A stretch of 64,000 nt of DNA from a virus. Position numbers and translations under genes: made by a program. The DNA lies in IMG/VR virus record IMGVR_UViG_3300021425_004462, positions 58,060-122,059 of that record; one strand, given 5' to 3'. Below the pieces are notes generated by a model. It made no database searches. It saw only the letters and a program-made list of their open reading frames with translations, and had not been told where the DNA came from. How positions within the stretch are numbered: position 1 is the first letter of the stretch; each line of letters starts with the position of its first letter. Shown piece after piece: positions 51,501 to 57,530 of the stretch.

Positions 51501-51980
51501 CAACCTAGTAAGAATAAGTGCGTCTTTTGTGCGCTTTAAGGATTCTTCTACGCTAAGGCCTTGACGAGCATATTCTGTCGCTGCATCGGCAGCCACTTTG
51601 AATGCAGCCCCAGTTTCTTTAGCTACTTTAAACAATCCATCACTAAATGCATCTAGCTTTTGAGTGCTCAGGCCCATCACGACATTGATATCTGCTAAAG
51701 ATTTCTCAACTTCAACCATATTACGAACCATTCCTTTAAATGCGTCCGCCATACCATTAATTATTGCCATGGAAGCTCCGAAAGCTATAATACGAGCATT
51801 TGCAGCTTCCATCGACTTGCTGAATTCATCAGCAGCCCGTTTCATGTTTCCTAGGGGTTGAGTTGCACCCTTATCATCAACCGTAATTTTAATGGGTTGA
51901 CGCCGAATTCTGTTTACAGCAGACTGAACCGCTGCCTCAAGAGGTTGTGTATTACCGTGTACATCAAGATTTATAGCCAT
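45558..51980 (-). CDS. tape measure protein with nuclease-like insert
   Basis: A 2,140-residue tape measure. Residues 1-400 carry the TP901/phage-minor-tail core (AFGASMAIINGMADAFKGMVRNMVEVEKSLADIN, ATEYARQGLSVEESLKRTKDALIL, GGKVIGNSFKTIFTRIG). Hydrophobic helices follow near 420-470, and long coiled-coil parts occur around 1300-1800. Residues 540-945 are unusual: four GYIPNFAN-type motifs at 542, 624, 874 and 937 bracket short modules. One of these contains E761, D788-F-D790 and D817-Y-K819, a layout like PD-(D/E)XK nucleases. The C-terminus has two copies of an AGGGVPAMVTNGEYVMNRRA-type module. Its gene length predicts a tail of roughly 0.3 micrometres by the usual 1.5 angstrom per residue rule. 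Confidence 0.9.
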   Translation of the reverse strand: MAINLDVHGNTQPLEAAVQSAVNRIRRQPIKITVDDKGATQPLGNMKRAADEFSKSMEAANARIIAFGASMAIINGMADAFKGMVRNMVEVEKSLADINVVMGLSTQKLDAFSDGLFKVAKETGAAFKVAADAATEYARQGLSVEESLKRTKDALILTRLTGMDSAEAVKSLTAAMNTYGNQIKDTTELVSKFAAVDVKFAVSAEDFADAIARTGAAAKGAGVDIDELIGLVTAAQQQTARGGKVIGNSFKTIFTRIGRTDTLNQLENLGIAVRDVEGKTLGAKKILTDLANTFDSLSEAQKAQIAQTVGGVFQINVLKAVLGDAAKQNGILANATQISAGATNEAIEKNEQLRNTMAAMATETGLAIKQVSAQIGEIMLAPGIEKVLNIVKSGAEGLSGILGDGEGTGNKFANGFLRGLGNVISGPGLVIITAVFGKLFLKAASFAKESLTSLIGVTSEAQKQKAIQTSLVGLFGRSSELSKEMLRTDISRTEKEKIILGLLRAQVAEAKMLDSVAKSSAATLYSKGFGANLTPRRGRAYGHIPNFANPEREQAARGGYAAGSIRSMDMPGEGSIIYNSAEKVKTFSGLSQPAIMPPLSSKAGKNYQQAFGAVHGFDPYAAKGFVPNFNRGGAGVNPQGQIFNAINYAHMLTPETGSRTVLEKPATSIYGVPKAKLPKVRFKKYGVLQNASTRAENKKKNLVEQLYESVEKTAVRQGKMLADSFRIGTGTASLKSIKDSLNDGSSGAAGALTSVVGALFEAAISTKIKQVKGQSGGIEGVAQGIGGDFDLRNPTKEQKEDLKLLFGGSWSKTNLADYKAQDSTSNAQNMADKILKEKLFRSGGKSTDPALAFAFGKKPGVDPRTQKRGLFAQGYIPNFANPLSDAIGREREAGVPVSQIRVGTHPALMNKGNPIGLGVTNTRDEPNGLKDVFGANGYVPNYASSFLSDFGAGRDEYKSAAELQKELNVENKKLLKEQKELNQLKKSGKDVTKRLQGVEKQLTRNLQDQAYASKMAADSTKKMGIAARAGGLTQKAINANQAFSNSAVGRGLSGFGGMGLMMGAPMIAGFLQEGRQGETEQERVQRMQGGSYAAGGALMGAGTGAAMGMMFGPLGTAIGAVGGALYGLANSAKEASVAQQEFAKARTEASIQTGAALAQSLAPSLAKTNFGKGGLVEFSFGGKKRKIDVDNFNKLSAIDPSKSGGFGMRMGENVRSQMLGSLNLDMQDILRRGAGSPSAISNLLKESGINVSREQIDKAVYTGKMVSNRGGATQRRERRGSEEQRKRIEDQILAQMGTAARPEAIKAALDELPADMKIQTAALKKGSTARGRSFDKGDLEYFSPEELKKQIDEGNPAEIAKAYADILKQVEAQRDLNTKQNEGIILQLNLQKAQLKAQKAAAMSQLKIKDKYDKQAMDLKALTSLGGEFLTERQKSEIKYQEALNRASEQLALKEDSASANLRNQLLSMKDDTLQNELKKNLLKSEMDKDYGDVDPQSTEYKSRLEFLAKTVNLTERLNEMSAEELQTLYEQVKVDDAIKKKIEVMVLAKENSVDLAKKENELAGERAGKEKVINDLVAGRLDAIKKQKEAHQDYIRTMALGDKISNEVRKTTKLQRTLSDGPGYKRISERHNIKFREKELDLSYEIAEIRKNQLIEESKEAEKRLELTQRQKGLESGDIELKKGETKEGAQRKLTEELRKSHDRSEQIKATNDAIIDQKTKQLSLEKRIAAEQIKHEASFSGGFTDASDKMLDDASKLDYQLGTITATHFRDGLVSAMDAAINRSEDLGDVLNNIAIGFLQAIQNAFLTSAANTIVGSMGLMSNGGSVRKYSAGGGVPAMVTNGEYVMNRRAVNKYGSSFMHNLNARGEIQGLNAGGEPGSALRANKGSSRWIDSGRAYQSMPMSGFFYSGEAQSVALAEDTDAASAMRAERERKRQEAIRKKMKKKALRNQLLGTALSIGLSMGVNSLFNPGATFVPGGVSAGMEGSVPIAPGVFNNGGRINKYASGGHISGKSGIDQIPAMLSEGEYVIKASSARQIGKPMLDKINAGKFYDGGMVGSEDPGVSKVNSSSATNNFNITLNIDKSGKQSQENSQDGDDKSKDSRDRMKELTEKIKLQVLGVIVEEQRPGGLLEDTRPS
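49476..50358 (-). other. PNFA-motif and nuclease-like segment of the tape measure
   Basis: Residues about 542-835 of the tape measure. Motif copies: GHIPNFAN at 542-549, GFVPNFN at 624-630 here; GYIPNFAN at 874-881 and GYVPNYA at 937-943 just beyond. Acidic and lysine residues: E761, D788, D790, D817 and K819. The region is neither helical coiled coil nor hydrophobic, unlike the rest of the tape measure. Confidence 0.5.
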
Positions 51981-52003
51981 ATTACCTTATTCCTTAGTTC
52001 AGG

Positions 52004-52014
52004 TAATTATACAC
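52004..52014 (-). promoter_or_regulatory. late-type promoter motif GTGTATAATTA
   Basis: In the 40-base gap before the tape-measure gene, 34 bases from the ATG at 51980, with an AAGG ribosome site near the ATG. It allows separate transcription of tape measure and tip genes. Confidence 0.6.
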
Positions 52015-52020
52015 TAAATA

Positions 52021-53007
52021 TTACTCTACGCCGTGCAATTTCATCAAATCCTGCATATTTAAAGTCCCGCCTTTTTTCTTTGCTTCTTCGTATAAACTTA
52101 CTCCACCCTTAGGCTTCTCAATGCCAAGATACTCATAATCTTCATCTTTAGCACCTACAAGAGTTCCCGCAGCACCTTGCGATAGTTTATCTTTTGCTTT
52201 ATCTCTTTCTTCTTTTGAGCTGCTACCAAACTCTAATAATTTAGCAGGATCTTTTCTTATGCTTTCTGGTATATTTTCATTACTATCAAATATATTTTTA
52301 AATACTCTAGTATAAACAATTAATCTTATTTGATTATATGTTAATGCACAAAATGGCTTTCCATAAAATTGCATACTATCTTCAGCAAAACTTAAATATG
52401 GACTATAAAAATCTTCTAATATTGTATATTGTATATTTTCTTCAGTAAAGCCCTTAAATATTTCATTATAATTAAATATATATTTCTTAATGTCATGATC
52501 TTCCAATTCATCATAAATTTTTTCACTAAATAATACTTCATTTAAATTCTTATCTTTGTAAAAACTTTTAATCATATAAAAATCATTCATACGATCTTTT
52601 GCATATTTTTCACAAGTGTTACCAATAAGAGATTCTTTGTGATTTTGTTTTTCTAATAAAGTTTTTTCCTCTTTGTCTATAAGCTCAGACTGTTTATCGA
52701 TAGAGCTTTTAAGTACCATTTTATTTCGGGCTTTCTTTAAGCTATCAATAAAAATAGTTTTTTCTTCAATAAACTTATCTTCCGCTTTGCTCCACTCTCC
52801 TTCTTTAATTAAGAAGTCAAGCATATCCTTTTCTGTCGGAACTCCACGTTTTTGCGCGATTTTGAAATACTTATTTTCCACCTCTTCAAGCTCTACTTGA
52901 TCGTGAGGTGTTAGGTGCTTAATGTATATAAATTCTTCTTCGATTATAGCCGTAGAGTATCCCCGAACTATATCTCTAAATATTTTTCTGCGCGCTACAG
53001 TTTCCAC
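52021..53007 (-). CDS. tail assembly chaperone-like protein 2
   Basis: A 328-residue charged, mostly helical protein. The start is GTG at 53007; the overlapping ATG three bases before is out of frame. It shares its middle part with the upstream neighbour: here KMVLKSSIDKQSELIDKEEKTLLEKQN, then YAKDRMNDFYMIKSFY; there RVRIKSSISDEDQKKLDDISAEITELRKN, then RAENKVIQWYILHLTY. The C-terminal half has IFNYNEIFKGFTEENIQY and a low-complexity end (SSSKEERDKAKDKLSQGAAGT). It lies directly before the tape-measure gene, where siphophages encode the chaperone pair that coats the tape measure. The pair here are separate genes, not one gene with a frameshift, since stops block that route. Confidence 0.6.
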   Translation of the reverse strand: METVARRKIFRDIVRGYSTAIIEEEFIYIKHLTPHDQVELEEVENKYFKIAQKRGVPTEKDMLDFLIKEGEWSKAEDKFIEEKTIFIDSLKKARNKMVLKSSIDKQSELIDKEEKTLLEKQNHKESLIGNTCEKYAKDRMNDFYMIKSFYKDKNLNEVLFSEKIYDELEDHDIKKYIFNYNEIFKGFTEENIQYTILEDFYSPYLSFAEDSMQFYGKPFCALTYNQIRLIVYTRVFKNIFDSNENIPESIRKDPAKLLEFGSSSKEERDKAKDKLSQGAAGTLVGAKDEDYEYLGIEKPKGGVSLYEEAKKKGGTLNMQDLMKLHGVE

Positions 53008-53012
53008 GCATA

Positions 53013-53834
53013 TTAAATCCTACCTTCTTCGATATCTTCGTCTAGTTTCGCGAAATCAGCTGTTGATACTGCGCCAGAACTATAATACCAGAAGCTAAAT
53101 AATGCAGCAACTTTACCACCAACAATATCGTAAAGTTCATCGCCTTCTTCTTCAAGCTCATAATATCTCTCTAGCTTTTGATCAAAGTCATTTCCCTCGA
53201 ATAGCGGAATAAGATCATCACTATCTTCTTTTTGAGTATAAGTGAGATGAAGAATATACCACTGAATAACTTTATTTTCTGCACGAACATCTGCAGTATG
53301 ATTAAATAAATTAGAATATGAAGTTTCTACATCAACAATATTTTTTCTAAGCTCAGTGATTTCAGCGGAAATATCATCTAATTTTTTTTGATCTTCGTCA
53401 GAGATGCTACTTTTAATTCTGACCCTTTCGCTTTCTTGGGATAACTCGCCATAGCGGATATACATTTTTGTTAAAGCTTTTGCGTCTTCCTCTGGAAGTA
53501 GCCCTCCTGTATCGCTGTACTTTTTTGCTAACATGGCTTTAGTAAGAATTCCTTTTTTGACGCACTTACTCATCTCAACACTAAATTCTAATTCCGCATC
53601 TTCGATTTGTCTACGGGTTGGTTGTTTCATGACAAGTCTATAAGGCACAGGTTCTTCAACTTCTTTCGTCATTGAAACCTCTTCTTCCTCGCCAGTCTCT
53701 TCGTTTTTAATCTTTTTTGTTTCGGTCTGTTTAACCTTTTCTTTCTTTTCAAAAGTAAAACTATAAATTTCACGTAATTTTTTACGAGTATCATTCATAG
53801 TTGGTGTCTTTTCTGGTGTTTCCGTAGTTGCCAT
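53013..53834 (-). CDS. tail assembly chaperone-like protein 1
   Basis: A 273-residue acidic, helical protein. The N-terminal 80 residues contain a charged linker (EKKEKVKQTETKKIKNEETG). Then come QPTRRQIEDAELEFSVEMSKCVKKGILTKAMLAKKYSDTGG, a coiled coil (DDISAEITELRKNIVDVET) and a C-terminal acidic part (YYELEEEGDELYDIVGGKVA). The KCVKKGILTKAML segment resembles phage proteins that precede tape measures. With the next gene it forms a pair of relatives, as expected for chaperones that began by duplication. It is transcribed 5 bases upstream of that gene and 7 bases after the small gene at 53842. Role inferred from order and homology between the two genes. Confidence 0.55.
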   Translation of the reverse strand: MATTETPEKTPTMNDTRKKLREIYSFTFEKKEKVKQTETKKIKNEETGEEEEVSMTKEVEEPVPYRLVMKQPTRRQIEDAELEFSVEMSKCVKKGILTKAMLAKKYSDTGGLLPEEDAKALTKMYIRYGELSQESERVRIKSSISDEDQKKLDDISAEITELRKNIVDVETSYSNLFNHTADVRAENKVIQWYILHLTYTQKEDSDDLIPLFEGNDFDQKLERYYELEEEGDELYDIVGGKVAALFSFWYYSSGAVSTADFAKLDEDIEEGRI

Positions 53835-53841
53835 AATATTT

Positions 53842-54129
53842 TTATTTAAATGTAAATCCTATAGTATAATTATCTAATTCTGTTTCGATATTTCTAATAG
53901 TTTCGTTGCCAATATCTAAAGTTCTTTTTCTTAAATATTGCAACTTCTCTTCATCGAAGTAATTAGCTTGATTGATAATAGGTTCACAACCTTCAGGCAG
54001 ATTCCGTTTTAATTTTTGAAAATGAATCTGATGCTCATTATGCAAATCCTCAAGCATAACGAGGAAACCCTTAAATAGGGAAACCGTATTCCTTTGACAG
54101 GACTTCTTGAAAATACCTTCTGCGTCCAT
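53842..54129 (-). CDS. small early-in-operon tail protein, unknown
   Basis: A 95-residue protein, MDAEGIFKKSCQRNTVSLFKG to the end GNETIRNIETELDNYTIGFTFK. It has a helix-rich middle (LVMLEDLHNEHQIHFQKLKRN). The ATG at 54129 is preferred over an upstream TTG at 54159 because AAGG lies 3 to 7 bases before it and a late-type motif lies 28 bases before. Not recognised. It is first in the minus-strand tail operon, ahead of the chaperone pair, and shares a 57-base divergent promoter region with the neck gene cluster. A chaperone-associated or tail-tube capping role would fit the place, but no motif supports either. Confidence 0.5.
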   Translation of the reverse strand: MDAEGIFKKSCQRNTVSLFKGFLVMLEDLHNEHQIHFQKLKRNLPEGCEPIINQANYFDEEKLQYLRKRTLDIGNETIRNIETELDNYTIGFTFK

Positions 54130-54148
54130 AAACCTTGTACCTACAAAG

Positions 54149-54157
54149 GTAATACAC
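54149..54157 (-). promoter_or_regulatory. late-type promoter motif GTGTATTAC
   Basis: One of a divergent pair in 54130-54186. It lies 28 bases before the ATG at 54129, and an AAGG ribosome site is nearby. Confidence 0.5.
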
Positions 54158-54172
54158 AAAAAATATAGTTTA

Positions 54173-54182
54173 GTGTAAAGTT
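54173..54182 (+). promoter_or_regulatory. late-type promoter motif GTGTAAAGTT
   Basis: Begins 14 bases before the ATG at 54187. It faces away from the 54149 motif, so one short region drives tail genes to the left and neck genes to the right. Confidence 0.58.
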
Positions 54183-54186
54183 ACTT

Positions 54187-54654
54187 ATGGCAGAATTTTT
54201 ATCATCGACTGACAGGGCCGCGATTGCAGCCAATTTACTTGATCTTCATGATACATTTGGAAGAGATATAATTGTTTACAAAGAAGCTCAAAAAGTAATT
54301 ATTAGCACAGACCCAAACTACAACTATTTATATAACACCGGAGGCGCAACTAATCAAAGCGTAGAAAACGTCCCTGTTAAAAAAGTATTTAAAGCAAGAA
54401 TAAGATATGATACAGATCGCAGTTTAGAAAATTTCGGAGAAGCAGACGCACAAATAAAAATTGATAGACCAGATGCAAATAGTTTAGTTAGAATTAAATT
54501 AAAAATCGAAGATTATCAATATATAAAAGAAGCTAAAAGAATTGAATTTGACGGCAGAATGTTCAGGGTAGAATCTGATCCTAGAGCTCACGGACTTTTT
54601 GATGTAGTTCAATTTTATACTTTATACCTCAGACCAATCGAATCAAGTGGCTAG
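54187..54654 (+). CDS. putative head-tail connector (head-closure-like) protein
   Basis: A 155-residue protein. It starts MAEFLSSTDRAAIAANLLDLHDTFGRDIIVYKE; the C-terminal half is a beta barrel pattern (VFKARIRYDTD, DAQIKIDRPDANSLVRIKLKIEDYQYI, IEFDGRMFRVESDPRAHGLFDVVQFYTLYL). The sequence 'I-x-x-D-G-R-M-F-R-V-E-S-D-P-x-x-x-G' is typical of small head-closure or head-tail joining proteins of siphophages (120-160 residues). Gene order (this gene, two neck-size proteins, then a tube-like protein) fits the neck region. No enzyme motif. The end overlaps the next gene by 8 bases. Confidence 0.5.
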   Translation: MAEFLSSTDRAAIAANLLDLHDTFGRDIIVYKEAQKVIISTDPNYNYLYNTGGATNQSVENVPVKKVFKARIRYDTDRSLENFGEADAQIKIDRPDANSLVRIKLKIEDYQYIKEAKRIEFDGRMFRVESDPRAHGLFDVVQFYTLYLRPIESSG

Positions 54655-55270
54655 AATAAAAGATAGATCTGTTAGAGATAGCGTTCAAAAACAACTTAGA
54701 TCAGATAAAGATTTAAATTTACAAGTTCGTATTTTAATAGATAAACAATTTAAAACGGCGCATCAAAAATTACTTTCAGACTTCAGAGCTCATCCTATTA
54801 CGAGAGAATTAAAGGTTGCTGAAGGAGCTCCTAATTATAGTGGAGGCTTGTCAGAAGGAAATCTTTTTGGCTTTATAGGTTTCGAATCAGGCTATGACCC
54901 TATTGGGCCTATTGAACAATTATTAGTGAAAGCGAATATTTTAATTAAACAAAGAAGAGTAATGAGATCAGGTTTTACTTGGGCTTATGCGGTAAATATA
55001 CCATCAATAAATGATCTTTATAAAGTGACCCCGATGCCATGGGCTCAAGGATCTAGTTGGCTAAGAGAGCTTGAAGGCAGGGGTATACCAAATCTGGGCC
55101 AATACATGTATGTTGACGCCAAGAGCAGTCGTTCTTCCGAAGGCATACAAGGAGGTAATAGGTTAGGTGGTAGACTTAGAATGGCATATATAAAACCTAT
55201 GCTAGAAGAATTTGAAAATAATTTAAATAATATTAGTGGCGCACAAAGAATATCTGCGCGCAATTTTTAA
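54647..55270 (+). CDS. putative neck or tail completion protein
   Basis: A 207-residue protein starting with GTG at 54647, where the reading overlaps the preceding stop. It is basic at the N-terminus (MARIKDRSVRDSVQKQLRSD) and has a QFKTAHQKLLSDFRAHPITREL helix similar in feel to HK97 gp10-type neck proteins. A central aromatic block SGFTWAYAVNIPSINDLY and a long QGGNRLGGRLRMAYIKPMLEEFENNLNN helix follow. No match by motif to a named family. Located after the head-closure-like gene and 2 bases before the next gene; a neck or tail-terminator role is likely from position. Confidence 0.4.
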   Translation: MARIKDRSVRDSVQKQLRSDKDLNLQVRILIDKQFKTAHQKLLSDFRAHPITRELKVAEGAPNYSGGLSEGNLFGFIGFESGYDPIGPIEQLLVKANILIKQRRVMRSGFTWAYAVNIPSINDLYKVTPMPWAQGSSWLRELEGRGIPNLGQYMYVDAKSSRSSEGIQGGNRLGGRLRMAYIKPMLEEFENNLNNISGAQRISARNF

Positions 55271-55272
55271 AT

Positions 55273-56121
55273 ATGAAACCGCAATTCCAACACGAAGTAA
55301 CAACAAGTTTTATGTTATGGGCAGATAATTTTCTATTAAGAAAAGGTGAAGCTTATACAAATTATGTATCAACTTTCTATCCAAACACGAGTGACGATAG
55401 ATTAGGCCCAGGATTAGTCAGCTATAGCAGCCCTCACAAGCAGTGGGTTTTTGATAGCAGCATAGAAGGCGCAAATATTCCTAGCGGAGTATATGATGAC
55501 GGCACATTTATCCCAAGAGATGCAGATGGATTAAAATTAGACTTTGATAACGGACGAGCAATACTTGATTCTTCATTTGGAGATTCTAAATCTACAGTTA
55601 GTGGAGAATATGCAGTAAAAGACTTTAATTTTTATATCACTAATCAAACAGAAGAGCAATTAATAATAGATAGTAAATTCGATACAAATAATAGATTTAA
55701 ACAAGACGTATCAGGAATCGCGCCTTATAAACAAGTTATACCTGCTATCTTTGTTAATTCAGAAATATCAGAGAATGAACCTTATTCGTTCGGCGGAGAA
55801 GATAAAACATCAACAAATATAAGATGTGTTGTTTTCGCAGAAAATACATATCAACTTGACGGCGCGCTATCTATTTTTAATGATGCAAAAAATGAAGTAT
55901 ATGCAAAATTAAGTTTTGAAGATTATCCATTAAATGAATATGGAGATGTTACAGGCTTTAATTATAAACAGCTTTCAGATAATACAAAACAACAATACTT
56001 TCACATAGAAGAAGCGCGAGTTTCTAAATTAAGCGACAGAATAAATAAAAATATAGACCCTAGTTTATTTGTGGGATTTATTGACTTTGAGGTAACTAAT
56101 TTAAGATTTCCGCGATCATAA
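55273..56121 (+). CDS. putative tail terminator or neck protein
   Basis: A 282-residue beta-rich protein. QFQHEVTTSFMLWADNFLLRKGEAYTNYVS at the start, then LKLDFDNGRAILDSSFG and STVSGEYAVKDFNFYITNQTEEQLIIDSKFD, with IRCVVFAENTYQLDGALSIFNDAKNEVYAKLSF in the middle and VGFIDFEVTNLRFPRS at the end. The motif 'D-F-E-V-T-N-L-R' near the C-terminus is the kind of final strand seen in tail proteins that bind the tube end. It lies between neck genes and the largest tube-like gene. A late motif follows directly for that gene. Function is assigned from order only. Confidence 0.4.
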   Translation: MKPQFQHEVTTSFMLWADNFLLRKGEAYTNYVSTFYPNTSDDRLGPGLVSYSSPHKQWVFDSSIEGANIPSGVYDDGTFIPRDADGLKLDFDNGRAILDSSFGDSKSTVSGEYAVKDFNFYITNQTEEQLIIDSKFDTNNRFKQDVSGIAPYKQVIPAIFVNSEISENEPYSFGGEDKTSTNIRCVVFAENTYQLDGALSIFNDAKNEVYAKLSFEDYPLNEYGDVTGFNYKQLSDNTKQQYFHIEEARVSKLSDRINKNIDPSLFVGFIDFEVTNLRFPRS

Positions 56122-56129
56122 TTCCCTTT

Positions 56130-56137
56130 TATAAATA
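56130..56137 (+). promoter_or_regulatory. T4-late-like TATAAATA box
   Basis: TATAAATA with a T-rich upstream flank, 42 bases before the ATG at 56180. It lacks the GTG that precedes the other late motifs, and no Shine-Dalgarno match stronger than AGAG is seen in the leader. Likely a promoter variant for the abundant tail-tube gene. Confidence 0.5.
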
Positions 56138-56179
56138 AAAAATGTAACTAGAGAAAGAAATTTAACCTTTTAAAATATT

Positions 56180-57472
56180 ATGGCAGACAAACATAGAGCA
56201 CGAGTAATTTATCAAAGTGAGGCATTATATGCAGGCACAGTTGACGCTACAGGACATCACTTTAGTACCGCATCTGACTGGAGTACCAGAGCAGGATATA
56301 AAACGCACGCAACATACGCATCTGCAGTTGCGGAGGGAGGAGAGATTCGTACAGGTATTCAACAACTAAGAAGAGTGCAGAGCGCAAACTACAGCTTTTC
56401 CATTAATAGGCAAGATGTAAATCAGTTTGGGCAATTAGCAAGAATTGACTCTGTTGCGATAGATCCTCCGACAGTAACTTTAGATTTCTCTTATTATATT
56501 ACTAATGGAGTTAATGAAAGAATTTTAGGAATGAATGTATTGGGTGAACAAAGTGCTCTAGCTGATGAAATAGTAGAAGGCTTAGTTTGTGGAGACCCAG
56601 TTGGCCATGATGGACAAAACTTTTTCATCTTAACTACTTGCGAAGGCCATGACGCCGTAAATAATACAGACATGGATAATATGAAAAACGTGATTGCTCT
56701 AGGCAATGGTTACATATCCAATTATTCTGTAGAAGCTTCGGTGGGTAGTATGCCAACCGCAAACGTTACAGTCGACGGACTTAACTTAAAAAGTTATGTT
56801 GGTACAACAGGGCTAGCCTCTCCTGCAATCAATACAAATTATGGAATTCCTGTTGACGGAATTGAATTTAGTATTCCACCTGCAATTAGTGGAGTTTTAA
56901 ATGATAGTGCTCCAAACCTAGATGACGAAACAGAAGGCTGGTCATGCTTGCGTCCAGGAGATATCACAATGTCTCTCGGAACAGATGGAAGAGCTGCAGA
57001 ATTTGAACAACTTCCAAGCGCAGATGCTCCATATGATTACACTCCAGGAGCAGCGCATATTCAAAGCTTTTCAATTGACATCCCTCTTTCTCGTTCTATT
57101 CTTAATAGACTTGGTAGCCCTTATGGATATGCTAGAGTTGTAGACTATCCAGTTAACGTTAATGTTAGCGTTAATGCGATTATGTCGGACTTAAAAGAAG
57201 GTAATGTAGCAGATTTGATCTGGGACACAGAAGAACATGATTTGGTATTTACTCTTCGCGAACCAGAACCTTATGGTACAGGAAAGAAAGCTATCGAATA
57301 TAGAGTGAAAGGAGCTCTTCTTGAGGGAGAATCATTTAGTTCCTCTATTGGAGATAACAAGAGCGTAGATTTGACATTTACCGCTCAAATTGGTGGCCCA
57401 GAAGATTTAGCAAGAGGACTGATGATCTCTGGATCAAGAAACGCTTTAACTATTACCGGGCAATTTGCTTAA
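56180..57472 (+). CDS. probable major tail tube protein (paralogue A)
   Basis: A 430-residue protein, largest of four related genes. The body shows SANYSFSINRQDVNQFGQLARIDSVAIDPPTVTLDFSYYITNG, typical of tail-tube strands ('D-P-P-T-V-T-L-x-F'), then NVIALGNGYISNYSVEASVGSMPTANVTVDGLNL (tube hairpin and central strand), a C-terminal PSADAPYDYTPGAAHIQSFSIDIPLSRSILNRLG and a final LTFTAQIGGPEDLARGLMISG. It has its own TATAAATA promoter and a strong terminator after it, as expected of an abundant protein. It is followed by a convergent paralogue. Major tail protein is the best guess; its place after neck genes agrees. Confidence 0.6.
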   Translation: MADKHRARVIYQSEALYAGTVDATGHHFSTASDWSTRAGYKTHATYASAVAEGGEIRTGIQQLRRVQSANYSFSINRQDVNQFGQLARIDSVAIDPPTVTLDFSYYITNGVNERILGMNVLGEQSALADEIVEGLVCGDPVGHDGQNFFILTTCEGHDAVNNTDMDNMKNVIALGNGYISNYSVEASVGSMPTANVTVDGLNLKSYVGTTGLASPAINTNYGIPVDGIEFSIPPAISGVLNDSAPNLDDETEGWSCLRPGDITMSLGTDGRAAEFEQLPSADAPYDYTPGAAHIQSFSIDIPLSRSILNRLGSPYGYARVVDYPVNVNVSVNAIMSDLKEGNVADLIWDTEEHDLVFTLREPEPYGTGKKAIEYRVKGALLEGESFSSSIGDNKSVDLTFTAQIGGPEDLARGLMISGSRNALTITGQFA

Positions 57473-57502
57473 AAGGTATTTAAAAAATCTCTTATAATAT
57501 AG

Positions 57503-57530
57503 AAAACCCGCTTTATGCGGGTTTTTTATT
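57503..57530. terminator. bidirectional rho-independent terminator
   Basis: AAAACCCGC (57503-57511), TTTAT loop, GCGGGTTTT (57517-57525) and a following T run. A perfect 9-bp stem with A/T tracts on both flanks works for both strands, between convergent genes ending at 57472 and 57526. It overlaps the minus-strand gene's stop codon. The only clear intrinsic terminator in this window. Confidence 0.9.

Noticed and set aside
53000-53030. Lambda-type G/GT programmed frameshift joining the two chaperone genes.
   Set aside because: A TAG stop in the second gene's frame lies just before its GTG and no slippery heptamer is aligned there.
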